Assembly (NCBI RefSeq): GCF_001593385.1
Contig: NZ_LUVZ01000012.1
Coordinates: forward strand, 372,001 to 436,000
Direction: 5' to 3'
DNA: 64,000 nt
Source: Chryseobacterium cucumeris
GTDB lineage: Bacteria; Bacteroidota; Bacteroidia; Flavobacteriales; Weeksellaceae
Position numbers and translations under genes: made by a program. The first letter of the stretch is position 1, and every line of letters starts with the position of its first letter. Positions 9,501 to 15,551 of this stretch are shown in pieces. Under the pieces are notes generated by a model that was given only the letters and a program-made list of their open reading frames with translations, had not been told where the DNA came from and searched no databases.

Positions 9501-9671
9501 TTAAAAAATATCTTCTTCTAGTAATCCTTTTTCAAAATCTTCCCTGAAGAAGTTTTCAATGTCAATGAGATAGTTTTCATAGTCCATCTCAGCATTTTCG
9601 ATATCACTCCATTCTATTGTATAGAGATCTTCATTGAAGAGTACATCTGTATTGTGATCTGGTGTTTCCAT
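9501..9671 (-). CDS. Small acidic hypothetical protein (56 residues)
   Basis: The ATG at 9671 begins METPDHNTDVLF; a longer reading from 9746 is possible but its first part coincides with a leader element that is repeated elsewhere, so I take it as non-coding. The product is strongly acidic (DLYTIEWSDIENAEMDY..., FFREDFEKGLLEEDIF), with about a third of residues Asp or Glu, and has no Cys and no signal. Size and charge would suit a DNA mimic, an inhibitor or an antitoxin-like partner, but nothing identifies it. It has its own CGACA-type promoter about 125 bp upstream (9798-9831), and it is followed by promoter a, so it heads the long operon toward the window start. Confidence 0.5.
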   Translation of the reverse strand: METPDHNTDVLFNEDLYTIEWSDIENAEMDYENYLIDIENFFREDFEKGLLEEDIF

Positions 9672-9714
9672 GTTTTGTGTTATAAGGTGTTGGTTATATT
9701 TTGAACATATTTTA

Positions 9715-9744
9715 GACTGTTCAGCATGAGAAAATGTTGAATTC
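9715..9744 (-). repeat. Conserved leader element, copy 2
   Basis: In the leader of the small acidic gene: GACTGTTCAGCATGAG then AAAATGTTGAATTC on the plus strand. It matches copies at 9370-9399 and 11005-11029. Confidence 0.5.
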
Positions 9745-9797
9745 AAAGGCTTTTAAAAGTTTTTAAGAATTGTTGTTGTTGTGTCTTTTTAATACTC

Positions 9798-9831
9798 CAA
9801 AGGTAGTGGGGCAAAGCGACAAAACTTGACG
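9798..9831 (-). promoter_or_regulatory. CGACA-type promoter b
   Basis: The -7 box TACCTTTG is the complement of 9798-9805. The box CGACA AAACT TGACG lies at 9817-9831, leaving exactly 11 bp between them. It reads toward the small acidic gene. Confidence 0.7.
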
Positions 9832-9905
9832 TGTTTTTAAAAAGATTTTTTAATTTTTAAATATAATCTTAATAGCTTATATGATACTGTTATAAGGTAA
9901 AAAGC

Positions 9906-10943
9906 TTATATTTTATTTTTGATGAGTTTCTGAACAATCTGGTTCAAAGTTTCTCTGTGATCATCAATATAGCTCAATCCGGCTTGTATCAGATTTTCGA
10001 TATTGGATCTTCTTACATTATCCATTGCGGGAGAAGCATTTTTCAGTGAAGGATTCAATCGGTAATAGTTTTTTTGATTTCTAAGTCCCAGCGTCTGAAA
10101 CATTTGTTCCAGCTGATAATCCACTGTTTCTGCGTTGGCAGACATCAAAATGTCGACGATTGGGCTTACCCAGCCAATTTTTCCAGCCTTTTCCAATCTT
10201 TTAAAAGAATAAGGTCTTGCTTCAATTCCTGTTCCGATAGAGACAATGATCATGTCGTTTACGCTTGGGTGATTAGCTTTCTGATGGTTTTTTAAAACTT
10301 CTGCGAAAGGAATCTTCCTTGCTTCGGCATAAGCACAAAGCGCGGGATTATTAGCAAACATTCCTCCATCAATCAAACTGAAAATCTGGCCATACATGGA
10401 TTTAATCTGAACAGGGCTAAAATACGTAGGAGCGGCTGAAGTCGCTCTGCAGATATCTCTTACATAGAAATTATCTGTGCTGAGGTTGGCTTTCCACGAG
10501 TTGAAAAGTTTCGCCCTTCTGTTCTCTATGTCATAACTTGTTATTAAACATGGTTTTATTAATTCTTTTAATTCTAAATTTCCAAAGAAATCATGTAAAT
10601 TTTTTTCCAGAGCTTCCTGGGAAATTTTTTCATTCAATAATCCGAATGGATTAACCAGTTTTTCCCAAAAGGAAACCTGGAAGATGTCGCCCCCCTTTTC
10701 AGCATATAATTCCAATCCTTTCTGAATAGAATATTTTGCTTTTCGGGTTTCATCAGGAGAGAGAATAATAGAAGCAATCAGACCTCCGGTGCTGCTGCCA
10801 GCTACCAGATCAAAATAATCTCCCAGCTTGGCGGAAGGCTTATCATAATACTGGAGCTGTTCTTCTATGTAACGCAGAATAATGCAGGTTACAATTCCCC
10901 TTATTCCACCTCCGTCCAAAGAAAGAATGGTTGTCTTTTTCAT
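9906..10943 (-). CDS. Patatin-like phospholipase
   Basis: 345 residues. All patatin landmarks are present: the oxyanion loop DGGGIRG (residues 10-16), the nucleophile elbow GSSTGG with Ser51, and the catalytic Asp in DGGMFANNP. A patatin fold uses this Ser-Asp dyad to cut acyl chains from membrane phospholipids. There is no signal peptide, so it acts from the cytoplasm, as in CapV-type defence effectors and ExoU-like toxins. No cyclic-nucleotide synthase lies next to it, which argues against an ordinary CBASS operon. It has its own CGACA-type promoter (11072-11105) and a conserved leader element, linking it to the fiber/LRR island. The housekeeping alternative, a lipid-turnover enzyme, cannot be excluded. 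Confidence 0.85.
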   Translation of the reverse strand: MKKTTILSLDGGGIRGIVTCIILRYIEEQLQYYDKPSAKLGDYFDLVAGSSTGGLIASIILSPDETRKAKYSIQKGLELYAEKGGDIFQVSFWEKLVNPFGLLNEKISQEALEKNLHDFFGNLELKELIKPCLITSYDIENRRAKLFNSWKANLSTDNFYVRDICRATSAAPTYFSPVQIKSMYGQIFSLIDGGMFANNPALCAYAEARKIPFAEVLKNHQKANHPSVNDMIIVSIGTGIEARPYSFKRLEKAGKIGWVSPIVDILMSANAETVDYQLEQMFQTLGLRNQKNYYRLNPSLKNASPAMDNVRRSNIENLIQAGLSYIDDHRETLNQIVQKLIKNKI

Positions 10944-11004
10944 GTGATATTTTTAATGGTTTGTTAAAAGGACACATGCAATCTTAAATCTACAGAACCT
11001 TATT

Positions 11005-11029
11005 GACTGGTCAGAAAATGTTGAGATTC
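11005..11029 (-). repeat. Conserved leader element, copy 3
   Basis: In the patatin leader: GACTGGTCAG then AAAATGTTGAGATTC on the plus strand. It is shorter than the other two copies by five bases in the middle. Confidence 0.45.
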
Positions 11030-11071
11030 CATATTGAGATTTCATTGCTTTTTTGTTGTTTTCTTATAAAG

Positions 11072-11105
11072 CAAAGGTAGCTTGAGGAGGCGACAGAACG
11101 TGTCG
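11072..11105 (-). promoter_or_regulatory. CGACA-type promoter c
   Basis: The -7 box TACCTTTG is the complement of 11072-11079. The palindrome CGACA GAACG TGTCG is at 11091-11105, with perfect arms, 11 bp from the -7 box. It reads toward the patatin gene. Confidence 0.75.
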
Positions 11106-11133
11106 TATTATATTTAATTTCAAATAAATGATA

Positions 11134-11634
11134 CTAAAAAATAACGTAATTCTGTTGGTCTTTTGGCATCTTCAAGAGCGTTCTCCAACTGGTTTTTACA
11201 GGACCTTTTTTAGAGGGAATATTCTTTTTTTCGAAGTGGGGAAGGTCTTTAAATGTTTTCCAGTTTCCACCCCAGTCCCAGCCGTGACGGGCAAAAATTT
11301 TCACACATTCGTACCAATCTGCAACTTTGTCATTATCCCAGTCCTTTGCGGTATCCCAACTTGCTGTTTTCCCGTCGATCATCAGGCAGATATCTACGGC
11401 AAGTCCATAATTGTGGATGCTTTGCCCTGCCTTCGCATTGGTTACCTTTTTTCCTGAAGTAATTCTTCCGATGGCATAAAGCTTTTCCTGCTCTTCAAAA
11501 GATCTTAATCCCTGAGTGATTCGTATCTTAGCCCTTCCGGTAAGAGCTTCATCACATTCCTGTATAATTTGCTTCACTTCATCTCTTACCAACGGGTGAA
11601 GTTTCTGAATCCTTTCTAAGGTTACTTTGTCCAT
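11134..11634 (-). CDS. M15-family peptidase, endolysin-like
   Basis: 166 residues from the ATG at 11634 (MDKVTLERIQKLHP); a TTG start at 11658 would lie on the expected transcription start and is rejected. The zinc ligands of M15 enzymes are visible: His74 and Asp81 in SIHNYGLAVD and His133 in DLPHFE. The layout matches phage L-alanyl-D-glutamate endopeptidases and CwlK, which cut the peptide stems of peptidoglycan. There is no signal peptide, so access to the wall would require a holin, membrane damage or release, as for phage lysis enzymes. The promoter at 11656-11689 sits almost directly on the gene, giving a leader of only about 20 nt. Co-regulation with a phospholipase points to a lysis or release step. 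Confidence 0.85.
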   Translation of the reverse strand: MDKVTLERIQKLHPLVRDEVKQIIQECDEALTGRAKIRITQGLRSFEEQEKLYAIGRITSGKKVTNAKAGQSIHNYGLAVDICLMIDGKTASWDTAKDWDNDKVADWYECVKIFARHGWDWGGNWKTFKDLPHFEKKNIPSKKGPVKTSWRTLLKMPKDQQNYVIF

Positions 11635-11655
11635 ATTTTTTATTTTGTTATAAGA

Positions 11656-11689
11656 CAAAAGTATAGCGCAGAGACGACGAAACTTGACG
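11656..11689 (-). promoter_or_regulatory. CGACA-type promoter d
   Basis: The -7 box TACTTTTG is the complement of 11656-11663. The box CGACG AAACT TGACG is at 11675-11689; the gap is 11 bp. It reads into the M15 peptidase gene. Confidence 0.7.
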
Positions 11690-11859
11690 TGTTTTATTTA
11701 AATTTTTATAATATTCAACCTTAGGTAAAAAACATAATATAAAAAGAGATTTAGCAACAAATAGCTCATCTGTACATCCAAAAAATGAGAAAAAATTGCT
11801 TTTAAATTTTTAAAAATCAAATAGAAGTAGTAAATATGATGGATAAAACACAATAGTAA

Positions 11860-13443
11860 ATGCATACGATCCTACCTTTTTTATTAGCCATGGTGGCTGC
11901 CATTGTGCTGCTCAATATGTGGGCTACAAAATTAAAAATTGCTTATCCTGTTTTGCTCGTTGTATTCGGGCTGCTTGTTAGTTTTGTACCAGGTCTTCCG
12001 GTTGTAAAGATCAATCCGGATCTTATCTTTTTTATATTTTTACCTCCTCTTTTATTTGAAGCTGCGTGGTCTATTTCCTTTAAAGAAATGAAACGATGGT
12101 GGCGTATTATCGGAAGCTTTGCTTTTTTAGTGGTCTTTTTTACGGCACTGGCAGTGGCAGTGACTGCCAATTATTTTATTCCCGGATTTACACTTGCTCT
12201 CGGGTTTTTGCTGGGAGGTATCGTATCTCCACCTGATGCAGTAAGTACAGGAGCGATCATGAAATTTGTAAAAATCCCGTCCACTACTTCTGCTATTCTG
12301 GAAGGAGAAAGTTTATTGAATGATGCTTCTTCATTAATTATATTCCGTTTTGCTTTGATTGCTGTAGGAACCGGACAATTTATATGGCAGGAAGCCTCAT
12401 TAGACTTTGTATGGATGATCATCGGAGGTGCCGGAATTGGCTTACTTTTAGCATGGATCTTTGTACAGGTTCACAAAAGACTCCCTACAGAAGCTTCTTC
12501 GGATATTGCTTTAACGATTATTGAACCTTATCTGATGTATTGGATAGCAGAACAGTTTCATGCTTCCGGAGTTTTAGCTGTGGTTTGCGGAGGTTTGTAT
12601 ATGTCAGGCAAACGATTGATATTTCTCAACAGTACCAGCCGAATTATGGGCTATAGTGTATGGCAGAGTTTTGTATTTATTCTGAATGGTATCGTCTTCT
12701 TAATCATCGGGCTCGAGCTTCCTGAAATTGTTGGAGGGTTGCGGTCAGAAGGAATTCCTTTGAGAATTGCTATCCAATATGGAGTGCTGGTGACCGGTAT
12801 TCTGATTGCCGCCAGAATCATAAGTTCTTATGCCGCCATGCTTGCTACATTGATTTTCCGGCCAAGTGTCGCTCCCCGTGCTTCTTCCGCAAGAAGACGT
12901 CTCCTGATGCCTTTGATGCTTGGATGGACAGGAATGAGAGGAGTTGTTTCACTGGCTGCTGCACTTGCCATTCCGATTACCCTTGAAAACGGACTTCCTT
13001 TTCCCAACAGAAACCTTATCCTTTTCATTACTTTCGTGGTGATTCTTCTTACATTACTCGTACAAGGACTTACCTTGCCATACTTCATCAAATATGGACA
13101 TGTATTTGATGATTTTACAGATGAAGAGAAAGATAAAAAGGCAAGGGAAGAAATAAAACATCAACTGAAACAGCATGTTTATCATTTTCTTAAAAATAAG
13201 CATGAAAATGAACTGAACAGCCATGCAGGATTAGAAAGAATGCTCAAACAATGGGAGGAAAAAATCCAGGCCAATAATACTGAATGGATGAATGAAAAGA
13301 CCAAAGATATTTTTTTTGAAATGCTGGAAAGCCAGAGACAGTTTCTTTCGGAATTGAATAAAGATATTTCCGTTAATGAAGAAATTATCCGCCATCAGCT
13401 CTATCAGCTCGACCTTGAGGAAGAACGGTTAAGAATGATTTAA
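11860..13443 (+). CDS. Na+/H+ antiporter, CPA1 family
   Basis: 527 residues. About twelve hydrophobic segments span residues 1-410. Family motifs are clear: FLPPLLFEAAW, PPDAVSTGAIM, EGESLLNDASSLIIF (with the ion-binding Asp of the ND motif) and GWTGMRGVVSLAAALAIP. The last 110 residues form a soluble, charged, helical cytoplasmic tail typical of bacterial NhaP/YjcE-type exchangers. It exchanges Na+ or K+ for H+ across the inner membrane for pH and salt balance. It stands alone on the plus strand between the minus-strand island and the repressor, and it separates promoter e (13471-13504) from any minus-strand gene. Which cation is used cannot be told from sequence. Confidence 0.9.
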   Translation: MHTILPFLLAMVAAIVLLNMWATKLKIAYPVLLVVFGLLVSFVPGLPVVKINPDLIFFIFLPPLLFEAAWSISFKEMKRWWRIIGSFAFLVVFFTALAVAVTANYFIPGFTLALGFLLGGIVSPPDAVSTGAIMKFVKIPSTTSAILEGESLLNDASSLIIFRFALIAVGTGQFIWQEASLDFVWMIIGGAGIGLLLAWIFVQVHKRLPTEASSDIALTIIEPYLMYWIAEQFHASGVLAVVCGGLYMSGKRLIFLNSTSRIMGYSVWQSFVFILNGIVFLIIGLELPEIVGGLRSEGIPLRIAIQYGVLVTGILIAARIISSYAAMLATLIFRPSVAPRASSARRRLLMPLMLGWTGMRGVVSLAAALAIPITLENGLPFPNRNLILFITFVVILLTLLVQGLTLPYFIKYGHVFDDFTDEEKDKKAREEIKHQLKQHVYHFLKNKHENELNSHAGLERMLKQWEEKIQANNTEWMNEKTKDIFFEMLESQRQFLSELNKDISVNEEIIRHQLYQLDLEEERLRMI

Positions 13444-13470
13444 TCTATATCATAATTTGTTTTTTGAAAA

Positions 13471-13504
13471 CAAAATTACAGCGCTAATGCGACAAAATAT
13501 GTCG
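13471..13504 (-). promoter_or_regulatory. CGACA-type promoter e (orphan)
   Basis: The -7 box TAATTTTG is the complement of 13471-13478. The palindrome CGACA AAATA TGTCG is at 13490-13504, with perfect arms, 11 bp away. It points into the 3' end of the antiporter gene on the opposite strand. No open frame follows it, so it may drive an antisense or small RNA, or be a relic. Confidence 0.6.
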
Positions 13505-13534
13505 TATTATGAAATTTTATTCATTAAGAATCAA

Positions 13535-14323
13535 CTACATTGTTTGATTTTTTATAATAAACACTTTATTTTCTAATTCCGTAATAGTATTTCTCAATTC
13601 TGAAAACATATCTTTAAGATTATAATTTTCAAAATTGGTTGAATCAAAATCTTCAGGAAAAATTCCTGATGCATATTGCCATATTTCTACAACTTCTCCC
13701 AATGGAATATCATAAGGTTGGTAAAATAAATTATCGGCAGCAACAGTTATTGATTTTTTGTTTCCGGATATGAATCGTTTATAAGAAATGCCATCATTCA
13801 AAGTCACAAAAACATAACTTTTATTCGGTTTCAGATCATCAATATTTTCAACATATTTCCCGATAATATAAGAGCCATCTTTAAAAGGCGGCATTGAATC
13901 TCCCTGGGCCGGAAAGGCACGGTACTTTCCATTGGTTAAAAAAGGAAGTGAGATTCTTTGCAGACTTTCAATATATTCCGGATCACTGTAGCCGGATAAA
14001 TAACCCATTGATGCTTTTTGCGGAACGATTTCTATACTGTTGTTTCCTAGTTGATCCACAATAACAGGTAAGACAATTCGATTGTCGGGAAGCTTCAGAA
14101 TATCCTCCAGCGGATACTTCCGGATGTCAACAGATACAAGAAGGTCAATACTAAGATTGAAAAACTTAGAGATTTTGATTAATATTTCGATAGGCGGCTC
14201 TGATCTGCCATCTTCATAAGAAACGTATCTGGAACGGGTGAGTTTCAAAGTATTCGCTAACTCCTGTTGAGTTTTTTCTCTCTTGCCTCTTAAAAAGCGT
14301 ATGTTGTCTGAAAAAATTGACAT
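13535..14323 (-). CDS. LexA-like XRE/S24 transcriptional repressor
   Basis: 262 residues from the ATG at 14323 (MSIFSDNIRFLRGKREK). A TTG at 14342-14344 would extend it through an operator-like palindrome and is rejected. Residues 5-62 are a Cro/CI-type helix-turn-helix (TQQELANTLKLTRSRYVSYEDG). The C-terminal half is an S24 self-cleaving domain with Ser143 in QGDSMPPF and Lys182 in NDGISYKRF. Such proteins repress SOS-like genes until RecA filaments stimulate self-cleavage. The expected Ala-Gly or Cys-Gly cleavage site is Met106-Gly107 here (SMGYLSGY). The gene is divergent from a Y-family polymerase and a DnaE2-like polymerase, which are its likely targets. The last 25 residues form a short coiled coil. 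Confidence 0.88.
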   Translation of the reverse strand: MSIFSDNIRFLRGKREKTQQELANTLKLTRSRYVSYEDGRSEPPIEILIKISKFFNLSIDLLVSVDIRKYPLEDILKLPDNRIVLPVIVDQLGNNSIEIVPQKASMGYLSGYSDPEYIESLQRISLPFLTNGKYRAFPAQGDSMPPFKDGSYIIGKYVENIDDLKPNKSYVFVTLNDGISYKRFISGNKKSITVAADNLFYQPYDIPLGEVVEIWQYASGIFPEDFDSTNFENYNLKDMFSELRNTITELENKVFIIKNQTM

Positions 14324-14341
14324 TGTTATAAATTGTAACAA
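14323..14341. promoter_or_regulatory. Operator-like palindrome at the repressor start
   Basis: TTGTTATAAATTGTAACAA has perfect 6-bp arms (TTGTTA/TAACAA) around 7 bp. It touches the repressor start codon and overlaps the expected transcription start from a TATTTTTG box (complement of 14342-14349). This suits autorepression and control of the divergent polymerase genes. Confidence 0.6.
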
Positions 14342-14372
14342 CAAAAATACAAATTTTGTTTAAAAACGTAAC

Positions 14373-14380
14373 TAAATTTG
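14373..14380 (+). promoter_or_regulatory. -7 box of the polymerase operon
   Basis: TAAATTTG fits the Bacteroidetes TAnnTTTG box, and a TTTTG lies about 14 bp upstream. Transcription would start at or within a few bases of the GTG at 14385, so the mRNA may be leaderless. Confidence 0.5.
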
Positions 14381-14384
14381 TAGC

Positions 14385-15533
14385 GTGAATCGTGCAATTG
14401 TACATATGGATTTGGATACATTTTTTGTGTCCTGCGAGAGACGTAATAACTCGCAGCTTCAGGGTATTCCTCTCATTATAGGAGGTGGAGACCGTGGAGT
14501 GGTAGCCTCATGTTCTTATGAAGCCAGAAAATTTGGGGTTCGCTCTGCAATGCCTATTCGTATGGCACTGAGACTTTGTCCTGATGCAAAAGTAATCCGG
14601 GGTGATCATGAAATGTATTCAAATTTATCTCATACTGTAACCGAAATTATACAGGGAAAAGTTCCGGTGATGGAGAAAGCAAGTATTGATGAATTTTATT
14701 TGGACTTATCAGGAATGGATAAGTTTTTTGGCTGCTATCAATGGACCAAAGAAATTGCTGAAACTGTTACTAAAGAGACAGGCCTTCCTATAAGCTTTGC
14801 ACTGTCAACGAATAAGACCGTTTCAAAAATTGGTACGGGAGAAGCTAAACCTTTAGGGAGAATGGAAATCAAGGAACTGGAAGTACAGCCATTTTTAAAT
14901 CCTTTATCCATCAAAAAAATTCCAATGGTAGGTGAAAAGACTTTCCAGTTGTTATCAAGAATCGGAATCCGGACCATTCATACCTTATCTGAAATGCCGG
15001 TACTTGTTCTGCAGCAAATGATCGGACTCAACGGAAAAGAACTTTGGAAAAAAGCCAATGGAATTGATGAGAATCCTGTGGTTCCTTATTCTGAAAGAAA
15101 GTCTATCTCAACCGAGAGAACCTTTACCAACGATACTATGGATATTATAGAATTAAAACGGCTGATATCGGGAATGGCAGAGCAATTGGCTTATCAACTG
15201 AGACAAGAAAAATGGCTTACTTCAACTGTGGTAGTAAAAATCCGATATGCCAATTTCGATACGGAAACTAAACAGTATAAAGTAGCTTATACTTCAGCTG
15301 ACCATACACTTTCAAGAGTGGCATTGGAACTATTCAACCAGGTATATACAAGAAGAATGAGACTGAGATTGGTAGGATTACGGTTTACCGGACTCGTGCA
15401 TGGCAACCATCAGATGAATCTGTTTGAAGATACAGAAGAACAGATGAGCCTATACCAGACAATGGATTATCTGAAGAACCGGTTTGGTGTTGATGCAGTT
15501 GGCAGGGCATCCGGTTTTGATTTTGGAAAATAA
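14385..15533 (+). CDS. dinB: Y-family DNA polymerase (DinB/Pol IV type)
   Basis: 382 residues from a GTG start, kept because NRAIVHMDLDTFF is the conserved family N-terminus; an ATG at 14406 would remove the first strand. The palm catalytic acids are Asp9 (HMDLD) and Asp102-Glu103 (KASIDEFYLDL). A helix-hairpin-helix segment lies near residues 185-215 (IPMVGEKTFQLLSRIGIRTI), followed by the little-finger domain. QMNLFED near residue 345 resembles a beta-clamp binding motif. The enzyme copies past DNA lesions with low fidelity. It is followed after 18 bp by a DnaE2-like gene and is divergent from an S24 repressor: a mutagenesis cassette. No ImuA-like gene lies in the operon. Confidence 0.9.
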   Translation: MNRAIVHMDLDTFFVSCERRNNSQLQGIPLIIGGGDRGVVASCSYEARKFGVRSAMPIRMALRLCPDAKVIRGDHEMYSNLSHTVTEIIQGKVPVMEKASIDEFYLDLSGMDKFFGCYQWTKEIAETVTKETGLPISFALSTNKTVSKIGTGEAKPLGRMEIKELEVQPFLNPLSIKKIPMVGEKTFQLLSRIGIRTIHTLSEMPVLVLQQMIGLNGKELWKKANGIDENPVVPYSERKSISTERTFTNDTMDIIELKRLISGMAEQLAYQLRQEKWLTSTVVVKIRYANFDTETKQYKVAYTSADHTLSRVALELFNQVYTRRMRLRLVGLRFTGLVHGNHQMNLFEDTEEQMSLYQTMDYLKNRFGVDAVGRASGFDFGK

Positions 15534-15551
15534 TATATAAAACTTTTGATC

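Noticed and set aside
9906..10943. CBASS defence operon around the patatin gene
   Set aside because: No cyclic-nucleotide synthase, ubiquitin-like or HORMA gene lies next to it.
433..11689. Complete contractile injection system or prophage
   Set aside because: No sheath, tube, baseplate, terminase, capsid, integrase or AAA ATPase gene was recognised; only fiber-like and lysis-like parts are present.
9452..14341. The S24 repressor as regulator of the CGACA boxes
   Set aside because: The palindrome at its own start (TTGTTA/TAACAA) has no clear similarity to CGACA-N5-TGTCG, so a direct link is not supported by sequence.
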